Part shown: piece by piece, positions 1 through 7,142 of the stretch
Layout of the letters: each line of letters opens with the position of its first letter
Position numbering within the stretch: the stretch's first letter is position 1
The notes under the pieces: model-generated
Database searches by the model: none
Told to the model about the DNA's origin: nothing
The model's input: the letters and a program-made list of their open reading frames with translations, nothing else
Program-made: the position numbers and the translations under genes
Assembly: GCA_036848175.1 (NCBI GenBank)
Contig: DAIUKO010000294.1
Span: 1 to 10,087, forward strand
From: QHWF01 sp036848175
Lineage (GTDB): Bacteria > Acidobacteriota > Vicinamibacteria > Vicinamibacterales > CAVVIG01
Direction of reading: 5' to 3'
DNA: 10,087 nt

Positions 1-930
1 TCGGGCGCGTTCGTCGACAACAACGGCTACGCGTGCGGCACGGTGATGATCATGCCGCTCCTCCTCGCGACGGCGATCAATCTCGATTTCGTGATTCCGG
101 CGGATCGGCCGAAAACGCTCACGTGGGCGCGGCGGGCCGTTTACATGGCGCTGCCGCTGTGTGCATTCACGGTCGTCAGCACGTTCTCCCGCGGCGGCTT
201 TATCGCGCTGGCGACGTCGACACTCGTGTATGTCGCGCTGCATCGCAGGCGCGTGCGGCTCGGCCTGGCAATGTCGGCGCTCGTGGTACTCGGCCTGGTC
301 TTCGTCCCGATGCCCGAGGGCTACGCCGATCGCCTCGACACGCTGAACTCGTACGAGAACGACGAAGGGTCGGCGCTCAGCCGCCTGCACTTCTGGGAGG
401 TGGCGATGGTGATGGCCGACGCGCAGCCGCTCGGCGTCGGCCTTCGCAACTACGAGTTCGCCTACGACAAGTACGATTTTTCCTACGGCCGCTTCGGACA
501 CGGCCGCGCCGTTCACAGCAGCCACTTCCAGGTTATCGCCGAGCTCGGATATCCCGGCATCCTCATCTGGTTCGGAGAGTTCGCCATCGCGTTCATCGTC
601 GCGCTTCGCGTCCGCCGCCGATCGTGGACTCCCGGGTTGTCACCGCCGGCGGCGCGGCTGCTCGATTCGATGTCCACCTGCATCATCGTGTCGATGGCCG
701 GGTTTCTGGTGGGCGGGAGCTTTCTCGCAATGGCACTCAACGACGTCACGTGGCTGACGTTCGCGATCCTCGCGGCGCTGGACCGTGTCGCTGCGCAGCT
801 GTGCGCCGAGGCCAAGACGGCACGTCAGGAGCCCCAGAGAACCGTTCAGGAGCTGCAAGTCGCGGCGCCCCCGTTCGTGCCCGTCGTGCGACGCCCGCTC
901 GTCCTGGGGCCGGCAGAAAGGTCCACGTGA
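1..930 (+). CDS. O-antigen ligase / Wzy-polymerase-like membrane protein, 5' end missing
   Basis: The reading frame is open from the first base (it begins SGAFVDNNGYACG) and ends at TGA 928-930, so the start lies upstream and 309 codons are visible. The protein is polytopic. Hydrophobic segments appear near visible residues 14-32, 43-60, 62-79, 83-101, 182-200, 220-243 and 247-262, separated by a long polar, probably periplasmic loop at about 102-180. That loop contains RLHFWEVAMVMADAQPLGVG and HSSHFQVIAELGYPG (His172, His175, Glu181), the arrangement seen in the Wzy_C/WaaL ligase fold, where a loop His is functionally important. The DNN motif near the left edge and the SHFQ..AELG segment resemble the exosortase-A-associated O-glycosylation ligase subfamily. 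The likely role is transfer or polymerisation of undecaprenyl-linked glycan on the periplasmic face of the inner membrane. The C-terminal tail (about 265-309) is cytoplasmic-looking and basic. The stop overlaps the next gene by four bases. The family is fairly sure; ligase versus polymerase cannot be decided from sequence. Confidence 0.85.
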   Translation, partial: SGAFVDNNGYACGTVMIMPLLLATAINLDFVIPADRPKTLTWARRAVYMALPLCAFTVVSTFSRGGFIALATSTLVYVALHRRRVRLGLAMSALVVLGLVFVPMPEGYADRLDTLNSYENDEGSALSRLHFWEVAMVMADAQPLGVGLRNYEFAYDKYDFSYGRFGHGRAVHSSHFQVIAELGYPGILIWFGEFAIAFIVALRVRRRSWTPGLSPPAARLLDSMSTCIIVSMAGFLVGGSFLAMALNDVTWLTFAILAALDRVAAQLCAEAKTARQEPQRTVQELQVAAPPFVPVVRRPLVLGPAERST

Positions 931-2039
931 CGGCGCCGCGCGTCCTGCAGGTGGTGCTCAGCCTGGACACGGGCGGCACCGAACGTCTCGTTATACAGAT
1001 CTGCACCAAGCTTCAGCATCGCTTCGAGATGGCGGTCTGCTGCCTCGATAGTCCCGGAGTGCTCGCGCCGGAGCTCACCGGCCGCGGCATCGAAGTCGCC
1101 GCGTTCAACCGTGACGCGGGATTTCGTCCGTCGATCGGCCGTCGCATCGCGCAGGCGGCGCAGCGGCACGGCGCATCGATCATCCATTGCCACCAGTACT
1201 CGCCCTTCGTGTACGGACTGATCGCGCGGCTCTTTCATCCGAAGCTGAAACTGGTATTCACCGAACATGGCCGCCATTCAGACGCGCCGGCATCGATCAA
1301 ACGGCGTCTGGTGAATCCACTGCTCGGCCGGCTGCCGGGATCGCTTCATTCGGTGTCGGGTGCGCTGCGCGATTCGATGGTCGCCGAAGGCTTCCCGACG
1401 CGGCGCATCGACGTGATTCACAACGGCGTCGATCCCGGGCCGCTTCCGACCGCAACCGACCGGCGGAATGCCCGTCACTCGCTCGATCTGCCCGACGACG
1501 CGTTCGTCGTCGGGACGGTCGCGAGGCTCGATCCGGTGAAGGATCTCGACGCCCTGATCGCAGCCTTCACGAAGATGCGGTCGGTGAACGAGCGAAGCGT
1601 GCTGGTGATCGTCGGCGACGGTCCCGAGCGTGGGCAGCTCGAGCGTGCGACGCGCGAATGCGGCGTCGCCGGCGCCGTCCGCTTTCTCGGCGATCGGCGC
1701 GACGTCCGTCGTCTCCTGCCGGCGTTCGATGTCTACGCGAACAGCTCGATTTCCGAAGGCGTGTCGCTGACGATTCTCGAAGCGATGTCGGCGGAGCTGC
1801 CCGTCGTCGCGACCGCGGTCGGCGGCACGCCCGAAGTGATCCGCGACGGCGTCACCGGCGTGTTGGTCCCGGCGCGACAGCCCAAAGCGCTCGCCGATGC
1901 GCTCATCGCGCTGAGCGCGTCGTCGGAGCGGCGGCACGCGCTCGGCGTCGTCGCGCGGCTGAGCGTCGAGGAACGGTTCGCCATCGACGGCATGGTCGAG
2001 CGCTACGCAAGCGTCTACGAGCGATTGGCGGGGTTCTAG
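927..2039 (+). CDS. GT4 family glycosyltransferase (GT-B fold), EPS/PEP-CTERM-type sugar transferase
   Basis: Start chosen at GTG 927, which forms a GTGA overlap with the stop of the ligase gene and has AAAGG at 917-921 upstream. The open frame runs much further left, but that part only shadows the ligase gene. The 370-residue product is a complete GT-B enzyme. The N-terminal acceptor domain has the glycine loop DTGGTERL at 14-21, HCHQYSP at 87-93 and TEHGRH at 112-117. The linker motif VIHNGVD is at 163-169. The C-terminal nucleotide-sugar domain has GTVARLDPVKD (Arg200, Lys205), VIVGDGPE at 227-234 and the E-x7-E signature EGVSLTILE (Glu277, Glu285). The predicted reaction is retaining transfer of a sugar from a nucleotide donor to a lipid-linked glycan at the cytoplasmic membrane face. 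The layout of motifs resembles the EpsH1/PEP-CTERM-associated sugar transferase type (TIGR03088-like). No signal peptide is seen. Donor and acceptor cannot be read from the sequence. Confidence 0.92.
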   Translation: MTAPRVLQVVLSLDTGGTERLVIQICTKLQHRFEMAVCCLDSPGVLAPELTGRGIEVAAFNRDAGFRPSIGRRIAQAAQRHGASIIHCHQYSPFVYGLIARLFHPKLKLVFTEHGRHSDAPASIKRRLVNPLLGRLPGSLHSVSGALRDSMVAEGFPTRRIDVIHNGVDPGPLPTATDRRNARHSLDLPDDAFVVGTVARLDPVKDLDALIAAFTKMRSVNERSVLVIVGDGPERGQLERATRECGVAGAVRFLGDRRDVRRLLPAFDVYANSSISEGVSLTILEAMSAELPVVATAVGGTPEVIRDGVTGVLVPARQPKALADALIALSASSERRHALGVVARLSVEERFAIDGMVERYASVYERLAGF

Positions 2040-2051
2040 CGAGTGTATCAA

Positions 2052-2083
2052 GTGAAGTCGTAGGCGTTACGACGAGCCTTCAC
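2052..2083 (+). other. Imperfect RNA hairpin in the only gap of the glycan operon
   Basis: GTGAAG (2052-2057) pairs with CTTCAC (2078-2083). Directly inside it TCGTA (2058-2062) pairs with TACGA (2068-2072), around the loop GGCGT, with a five-base bulge CGAGC (2073-2077) on the 3' side. G2057 could instead pair with C2073. This gives 11 base pairs within a 63-nt gap, ending one base before the GAGGAG ribosome-binding site of the amidotransferase gene. No T-run follows, so it does not look like an intrinsic terminator. An mRNA-stability, processing or translation-control element is possible. The pairing is seen in the sequence; the function is inference. Confidence 0.45.
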
Positions 2084-2084
2084 C

Positions 2085-2090
2085 GAGGAG
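2085..2090 (+). promoter_or_regulatory. Ribosome-binding site of the amidotransferase gene
   Basis: GAGGAG lies 12 nt before ATG 2103, a longer spacer than is usual. It is the only purine-rich match to the Shine-Dalgarno sequence in this gap, and it sits against the 3' foot of the hairpin at 2052-2083. The ATG is fixed independently, because the encoded Cys2 must become the N-terminal catalytic nucleophile. Confidence 0.6.
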
Positions 2091-2102
2091 ATATTCCACG
2101 AC

Positions 2103-4034
2103 ATGTGCGGTATATGCGGCGTCATCGGCGCCAACGGCGATTTGAATCCAGCGGTTCGCAATGCGATCGGCGCGATGACGCATACGCTTCATCATCGCGG
2201 TCCCGACGGCGAAGGGACGTTCGCCGACCGGCGGGCGGCGCTCGGACACGCGCGGCTGGCGATCATCGATCGCGCCGGCGGCGCGCAGCCGATGCCCAAC
2301 GAGGACCGCACCTGCTGGGTCGTGTTCAACGGCGAGATCTACAACCACCGAACGCTGCGCGACGAGCTCCTGTCGCGCGGTCACCAGTTCCGCACGACCA
2401 GCGATACGGAAGTCATCGTTCATGCCTACGAGGAGTACGGAACCGGCTGCGTGGAGCGGTTCGAAGGCATGTTCGCCTTCGCGGTCTACGACGCGACGCG
2501 TCAGGAGATGCTGCTCGCGCGCGATCGTCTCGGCAAGAAGCCGCTCTTCTGGGCCATGCTCGACGGCGCCCTGCACTTCGCCAGCGAGATCAAGGCGATG
2601 CAGCCGAGTCCCGCGTGGGACGACACGATCGATCCGTCGGCGCTCGACAGCTATCTCTCACTCGGCTACATCCTCGCGCCCGACACGATTTACCGTCGCG
2701 TGCGAAAGCTCGAGCCGGGACACTGGCTGCGGCTCTCGCGGGGGCGGATCGAGACGCGCAAGTATTGGGACGTCGAAGAGTTCGATACCCGGCCGCATGA
2801 CGATCCGTCGCTGATGCACGACCTCGAATCAGCGATCCGTCAATCGGTGGTCGAGCGGCTGGAAAGCGAGGTGCCGCTCGGCGCCTTTCTCTCGGGCGGC
2901 ATCGACTCGGGCCTCGTCGTGTCGTTCATGTCGGAGGCACTCGGCGACGAGCTGCGGACGACGACCGTCGGCTTCAGCGATACGGCCCACAACGAGCTGC
3001 ACGCCGCCGGAGTGACCGCGCGCGCGTTTCGAACGCGGCACGACGAAGCGGTGCTCGAGCCGAAGCTGACCGACGTCCTCGATCCGATCGTGCGCGCCTT
3101 CGACGAGCCGTTCGCGGATGCCTCGGCGATTCCGACCTACTACGTGTCGCAGATCGCGCGCCGGCACGTCACCGTGGCGCTGACCGGCGACGGCGGCGAC
3201 GAATCGTTCGCCGGCTACGACTTTCGCTACGTGCCGCACCGGCTCGAATCGTACGTGCGGCCGTGGGTCTCGCGTCTTGGCGGACGCGGCGCCGCGGCCT
3301 TTCTCGGCCGGCAGTGGCCGCGGTGGCGCGGGATGCCGAAGGCGCTGCGCGCCGGCACGCTGCTCGAGAACCTGGCCCAGGACGATGCCACGGCGTACTA
3401 CGCGGACCTGTGCATCCTCAAGCCGTCGCTGACGAACCGGCTGCTCGGACGCGATCCGCGGCGCGACCCGCGGGAGGACTTCATCTACGAGCGGGTGACG
3501 GCGCCGTACCGCCGCTGCACGTCCTCGAGTCCGGTACAGCGGTCCGAGTACGCGGACCTCAAGATCTATTTGCCGAACGACGTGCTCGTCAAAGTCGATC
3601 GGATGAGCATGCAGCACAGCCTCGAGGTGCGCTGTCCGCTCCTCGATCGGCGAATCGTCGAGCTCGCGTTCAGGATTCCGGCGTCGCGGAAGTTCTCGAT
3701 GCGCGAATCGAAGCCGCTGCTGCGCCAACTCGGGCGCAGTCGTCTCCCTGCCGAACTGTTGACGCTGCCGAAGCGCGGCTTTTCGGCGCCGATCGCACGC
3801 TGGATCGGCACCACCCACGCCGAAGAGTTCTGCGAGGACGTGCTGGCGCGGGATTCCGCCGTCAGCCGGCTTCTCGACGTCGACGTCGTGCGGCGGCTGT
3901 TTCATGAACACTCCAGCGGCGCGAGGGATCACTCCTACGCACTGTGGACCATCTGGATGCTCGAACGCTGGAATCGCGTCCGCGTGCGGCCTCAGCCTCA
4001 GGCCGCACCGGCGGACATGGTGGCCTCCGCATGA
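2103..4034 (+). CDS. asnB: Glutamine-hydrolysing asparagine synthase-type amidotransferase
   Basis: The 643-residue protein has the two domains of AsnB in the usual order. The N-terminal class II glutaminase (about 1-210) starts MCGICG with nucleophile Cys2. It carries HHRGPDGEG at 30-38, GHARLAIID with Arg51, the oxyanion/glutamine-binding FNGEIYN (Asn76, Gly77, Glu78) and SDTEV with Asp101. The synthetase domain has the ATP PP-loop LSGGIDSG (264-269 core), TGDGGDESFAGY at 361-372, LVKVDRMSMQHSLEVR from about 495 and KRGFSAPI at 557-564. Glutamine-derived ammonia would be channelled to an acyl-adenylate. In this context, between glycosyltransferase genes, the acceptor is more likely a uronic acid or other carboxylated sugar or glycan than free aspartate. 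Its length and the segment LSLGYILAPDTIYRRVRKLE resemble exosortase-A-associated amidotransferase 1 (TIGR03108-like). The gene ends in an ATGA overlap with the methyltransferase gene. The fold and chemistry are secure; the substrate is inference. Confidence 0.94.
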   Translation: MCGICGVIGANGDLNPAVRNAIGAMTHTLHHRGPDGEGTFADRRAALGHARLAIIDRAGGAQPMPNEDRTCWVVFNGEIYNHRTLRDELLSRGHQFRTTSDTEVIVHAYEEYGTGCVERFEGMFAFAVYDATRQEMLLARDRLGKKPLFWAMLDGALHFASEIKAMQPSPAWDDTIDPSALDSYLSLGYILAPDTIYRRVRKLEPGHWLRLSRGRIETRKYWDVEEFDTRPHDDPSLMHDLESAIRQSVVERLESEVPLGAFLSGGIDSGLVVSFMSEALGDELRTTTVGFSDTAHNELHAAGVTARAFRTRHDEAVLEPKLTDVLDPIVRAFDEPFADASAIPTYYVSQIARRHVTVALTGDGGDESFAGYDFRYVPHRLESYVRPWVSRLGGRGAAAFLGRQWPRWRGMPKALRAGTLLENLAQDDATAYYADLCILKPSLTNRLLGRDPRRDPREDFIYERVTAPYRRCTSSSPVQRSEYADLKIYLPNDVLVKVDRMSMQHSLEVRCPLLDRRIVELAFRIPASRKFSMRESKPLLRQLGRSRLPAELLTLPKRGFSAPIARWIGTTHAEEFCEDVLARDSAVSRLLDVDVVRRLFHEHSSGARDHSYALWTIWMLERWNRVRVRPQPQAAPADMVASA

Positions 4035-4783
4035 TCAGCGGTCACATCGGAATCCGAAACGCCTATCGCGACCAACGCGTCGCTCGCGAGTACGTCGGCG
4101 CGCGCTTCGTCGAGCCGCTCGGCGCACTGCTGCACGCACGTCAGGTCAACGCCGTCGTGCGGGCGATCGGCCGCCGCCACGCGCCGCGTGTGCTCGAAAT
4201 CGCACCCGGTCCGGCCCGCCTCACCGTCGACGTGATGCCGGCGGTCGAGCGTCAAGGCGGGCGGGCGATCCTCGTCGAAGCGAGCCCGCAGATGCTGGCC
4301 GAGGCGCGCGTGCGGCTCGGCGATCCGGACTGCTGTCGTCTCCTGCAGGGCGACGCGTTCAACCTGCCGCTCGCGCCTGTCTTCGATCTCGTGTACGTCT
4401 TCCGGCTGATCAGACACTTCCGCGCCGCCGAACGCTGCGCGATCTACCGGCAGATCGCCAAGGTCCTGAAACCGGGCGGCGTGCTGATCTTCGACGCGGT
4501 CAACGAGACCGTCTCAGCGCCGCTGCGCGCGACTGCGCCCGCTGGCGAATACGAACACTACGATGCGCTGATGCGTCCCGAGGTGATTGAGCGCGAGCTC
4601 GCCGATGCGGCCCTCGACGTCGTCTCGCTCGAAGGCGTCCAGCATCGCTATCCGGCGCTGGCGAAGCTGCAGACCCTGGTCGCGCCGCGCTCGCGGATGC
4701 TGGCCAGAGCGGCCATGGAGCTCACCGATCGCTTCGCCGGCGGACCGCCTCTCGAATGGATCGTGACATGCCGTCGGCGGTGA
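4031..4783 (+). CDS. Class I SAM-dependent methyltransferase
   Basis: Start chosen at ATG 4031, which overlaps the upstream stop as ATGA; the 29 codons before it in the same frame only shadow the amidotransferase gene. The 250-residue protein shows a Rossmann methyltransferase core. Motif I is VLEIAPGPARLT (54-65), the acidic end of strand beta-2 is Glu83 in ILVEASPQML, the adenine-contact region is GDAFNLP with Asp108, then FDLVYVFRLIRHF (118-130) and the post-core LKPGGVLIFDAVNE (146-159). Motif I is degenerate: the usual G-x-G-x-G reads A-x-G-x-A (58-62), but strand and helix context are kept. The pattern is closest to the Methyltransf_11/25 group. From its place between amidotransferase and glycosyltransferase genes it probably methylates a sugar or sugar-linked group of the same glycan. 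Position and acceptor atom are unknown. Its 3' end overlaps the next gene. Confidence 0.85.
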   Translation: MISGHIGIRNAYRDQRVAREYVGARFVEPLGALLHARQVNAVVRAIGRRHAPRVLEIAPGPARLTVDVMPAVERQGGRAILVEASPQMLAEARVRLGDPDCCRLLQGDAFNLPLAPVFDLVYVFRLIRHFRAAERCAIYRQIAKVLKPGGVLIFDAVNETVSAPLRATAPAGEYEHYDALMRPEVIERELADAALDVVSLEGVQHRYPALAKLQTLVAPRSRMLARAAMELTDRFAGGPPLEWIVTCRRR

Positions 4784-5805
4784 CCTACTGGACGGGCCTC
4801 TGGCAGCCGGGACGCGAAGCGCTGTCGAACGAGGTGCAGGCCTTGCGCGATCTGCACGGCGGCCGTGCGCCGGTCGTCTCGTTCTCGGCGGGTCAGCGGT
4901 CGACGTTTTCGATCGTCGACCGCGTCATCCGCCTGTCCGCGGAACGCTGGGCGCTGCTGCGCGCCGTGGCGGCGGCTGTCGAGCCTCGCGGCACCGTCAC
5001 GCACGTGTTCGGCGCGCTCGACGAATGGCATCTGCTTCGCGCAGTCGGCCGGCGCCCGGTCGTGTTCACCGTCGCACTGCCGGGCCGCGCCATCGACCGC
5101 GAGATGTCGCGGAAGGTCAAGATATTCGCGGCCGAAAGCGAACCGCTCGCCGAAGCGGTCGTTCGCAGCGGTGTTTCGGCGGACCAGGTCGCCGTCGTTT
5201 ATCCCGGCGTCGATCTCTCGTACTTTTCCCCCGAACCGCCGGCGTCGCTGGCGAGCCGCTTCCGGATCCTCTTCGCAAGCAGCCCCGCTCACGCGGCGGA
5301 GTTCACGCGGCGCGGCATTCCGTTTCTGATCGAGCTCGCCCGCGCCAGGCCCGACCTCGACATCGTCCTTCTCTCGCGCAACTGGGGCGATCGTCGTGCC
5401 GCAGGCGCCGCGTTCGCGAAGCTGTCGCCGCCCGGGAACGTCATCATCGAGACGCGGGGCGCACGAACGATGCCCGAGGTGTACCGCTCGGCGCACGCAA
5501 CCATCTGTTGCTACGGAGAGGGCTTCGGCAAGTCGTGCCCGAATTCCATCGTCGAGAGCGCTGCCTGCGGCAGGCCGGTGATCGTCAGCGCGACGACCGG
5601 CGTGGCGTCGCTCATCGAGCGGACACGCGCCGGCGTGGTCGTTCCGTCGACCGTGAGGGCCGCCGTCGCGGCGGTCGACACGCTGCGCGGCGACTACGCG
5701 GGTTACGCCGAGCGCGCGCGCGCGCTCGCGGTCCAGACCTTCGACATCGAAGCGTTTCGCGCGCGCTACCGCGAGCTGTACGCGCGCCTGGCCGGCGCCG
5801 CCTGA
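4768..5805 (+). CDS. Divergent GT4-like glycosyltransferase
   Basis: The product is about 345 residues (numbered from ATG 4768) with a GT-B layout: an N-terminal half with a weak acceptor domain, the inter-domain VVYPGVDLSYFSP (143-155) and a recognisable C-terminal donor domain. That domain holds FRILFASSPAH (165-175), DIVLLSRNWGD (198-208), MPEVYRSAHATICCYGEGFG (235-254) and ESAACGRPVIVSATTGVAS (263-281). The acidic pair usually spaced E-x7-E is separated by 11 residues here (Glu251, Glu263), with KSCPNS inserted between. The start is uncertain. ATG 4768 has GGA 7 nt upstream. ATG 4756 adds four residues, and GTG 4780 would form a GTGA overlap like the other junctions but lacks a clear ribosome-binding site. 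All three overlap the methyltransferase gene. The predicted role is addition of one sugar to the lipid-linked glycan made by this cluster. Donor and acceptor are unknown. Confidence 0.82.
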   Translation: MPSAVTYWTGLWQPGREALSNEVQALRDLHGGRAPVVSFSAGQRSTFSIVDRVIRLSAERWALLRAVAAAVEPRGTVTHVFGALDEWHLLRAVGRRPVVFTVALPGRAIDREMSRKVKIFAAESEPLAEAVVRSGVSADQVAVVYPGVDLSYFSPEPPASLASRFRILFASSPAHAAEFTRRGIPFLIELARARPDLDIVLLSRNWGDRRAAGAAFAKLSPPGNVIIETRGARTMPEVYRSAHATICCYGEGFGKSCPNSIVESAACGRPVIVSATTGVASLIERTRAGVVVPSTVRAAVAAVDTLRGDYAGYAERARALAVQTFDIEAFRARYRELYARLAGAA

Positions 5806-7019
5806 TGGCGCCCTGTATGACACCAACTCGCCGCTCAATCCTGGCGGTCACGAGCGAGCTGCCGTGGCCGTTGAACACCGGCGGACACCTGCGCACGTTT
5901 CACGTGTTGCGCGCGCTGTCGCGGCATTACCGCGTCCGCCTCGTGGTGCCGGCCACTAGTGATCCTCGGACGCAGGTCGACGCACTCCGCGACCACGGCC
6001 TCGACGTCATCCCGGTCCCGGTTGGTGCGCGAGTCCGCCACCGCGAAGCATGGCGCGCTGCCTCGGCCGCGATCGCCCGTCAGCCGTACGTCTTCTACCG
6101 GCGCCACCACTGGGAAGCGGTTCAGGCCGAGCTCGAACGTCAGTCAGCGCTCGAATCGCCCGACGTCTTTTATCTCGATCATCTCGACTCGCTCGTCTAC
6201 CGGCCGCTGCTGCCGGGCACTCCCGCAGTCATCGATCTGCACAACGTCTATTCGACGCTCGCCGATCGCGCCGCGTCCGAGCAGCGCTTCTGGCCGCTGC
6301 GCGCGTATCTCAGGCGAGAGGCGAAGCTGCTGCATCAGCGCGAGCGGCGCGCGATGCGACAGAGCGCCGCGGTCCTTGCGACATCGGATGAAGACATCCG
6401 CTTGTTCACCTCGCTCGGCGGACGGACCGTCCTGGTTCCAAACGGCGTCGACTGCTCCGCGTACGCGGACCTCCCCACCGGGCGTCCGGCCGGCGTCGCC
6501 AACATCCTCTACGTGGGCGCGATGTCCTGGTCGCCGAACGCGGCCGCCGTCGTCTATCTCGCACGCCACGTGATGCCGAAGGTGACGGCGGTGATTCCAC
6601 ACGCCCGGCTGCGGATCGTCGGCCGCGGCGCGACCGAGGACGTGAAGGCGCTCGCGCAGATCCCGGGTGTGGACGTGCTCGGCGAAGTCGCGGCGGTGCA
6701 GCCGCACTTGAATGAGTCGGCGCTGCTCGCGGTGCCGCTCGAAGCCGGCGGCGGCACGCGGCTGAAGATCCTCGAAGCGTTCGCCGCCGGCCTGCCGGTG
6801 GTGAGTACGGCGGTGGGATGTGAAGGCCTGCGCGTCACGCACGGCGAACACCTGACGATCGCCGAGCGACCCGCCTTCGCCGATGCCATCATCGCCGCGC
6901 TGTCCGATGCGGCTTCAGGCGTCCGGCTCGCGACCAACGCGCGGATTCGGGTGCGAGAGTTGTACGACTGGAACACCGTCGGCGCCGCCGCCTGCGATGC
7001 CGTCGCGCGGCTCTGCTGA
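5805..7019 (+). CDS. GT4 family glycosyltransferase, EpsH1/PEP-CTERM-associated sugar transferase type
   Basis: Start ATG 5805 shares one base with the preceding TGA (TGATG). ATG 5817 is an alternative four codons in. The 404-residue protein begins with a Rossmann strand and glycine loop, ILAVTSELPWPLNTGGHLRT (12-31). It continues with FYLDHLDSL (122-130), IDLHNVYS (143-150), a charged helix REAKLLHQRERRAMRQ (171-186) and VPNGVD (211-216). The donor domain has ILYVGAMSWSPN (234-245), LRIVGRG (269-275), VLGEV (291-295) and PLEAGGGTRLKILEAFAAG (311-329) with Lys321 and Glu324, then LPVVSTAVGCEG. The opening motif and the GGGTRLKILEA block resemble the exosortase-associated sugar transferase type (TIGR03087-like). 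It is the last gene of the cluster and is followed by a 327-nt gap. The predicted role is a cytoplasmic-side sugar transfer in exopolysaccharide or O-glycan assembly; its substrates cannot be read from the sequence. Confidence 0.92.
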   Translation: MAPCMTPTRRSILAVTSELPWPLNTGGHLRTFHVLRALSRHYRVRLVVPATSDPRTQVDALRDHGLDVIPVPVGARVRHREAWRAASAAIARQPYVFYRRHHWEAVQAELERQSALESPDVFYLDHLDSLVYRPLLPGTPAVIDLHNVYSTLADRAASEQRFWPLRAYLRREAKLLHQRERRAMRQSAAVLATSDEDIRLFTSLGGRTVLVPNGVDCSAYADLPTGRPAGVANILYVGAMSWSPNAAAVVYLARHVMPKVTAVIPHARLRIVGRGATEDVKALAQIPGVDVLGEVAAVQPHLNESALLAVPLEAGGGTRLKILEAFAAGLPVVSTAVGCEGLRVTHGEHLTIAERPAFADAIIAALSDAASGVRLATNARIRVRELYDWNTVGAAACDAVARLC

Positions 7020-7060
7020 ATCGATCCTTTGTGAACGTATTGAGACGTGCTGATGAAACA

Positions 7061-7083
7061 ACGATGACAGCGTGATTCATCGT
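7061..7083. other. Small hairpin downstream of the glycan operon
   Basis: ACGATGA (7061-7067) and TCATCGT (7077-7083) form a perfect 7-bp stem around a 9-nt loop, 41 nt after the last glycosyltransferase stop. The stem is short, only moderately GC-rich and not followed by a T-run, so an intrinsic terminator is not supported. It could protect a 3' end after Rho-dependent termination, or arise by chance. Confidence 0.3.
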
Positions 7084-7142
7084 CGCGTGCTCGATTTGAG
7101 ACACGACGCCCTCCTCTGACGACACTGCACTATCAACGTTGC

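Noticed and set aside
33..926. N-terminal extension of the first glycosyltransferase frame
   Set aside because: The open frame continues left of GTG 927, but this part is an Arg-rich shadow of the ligase gene. The GT-B fold begins just after GTG 927, which also has a ribosome-binding site.
1187..2800. 537-codon plus-strand open frame
   Set aside because: It spans two genes with clear family motifs in another frame, and its translation is Arg-rich with no domain.
2829..3932. 367-codon open frame on the minus strand
   Set aside because: It lies fully antisense to the amidotransferase gene, whose motifs are intact on the plus strand. The product is low-complexity and rich in Arg, His and Ala.
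4648..5838. 396-codon open frame on the minus strand
   Set aside because: It is antisense to the third glycosyltransferase and the methyltransferase end, with Arg/Ala-rich, motif-free translation. It is a codon-bias shadow expected in GC-rich DNA.
7061..7083. Intrinsic terminator after the glycan operon
   Set aside because: The 7-bp stem is real but short and lacks a following T-run, so it is recorded only as a hairpin.
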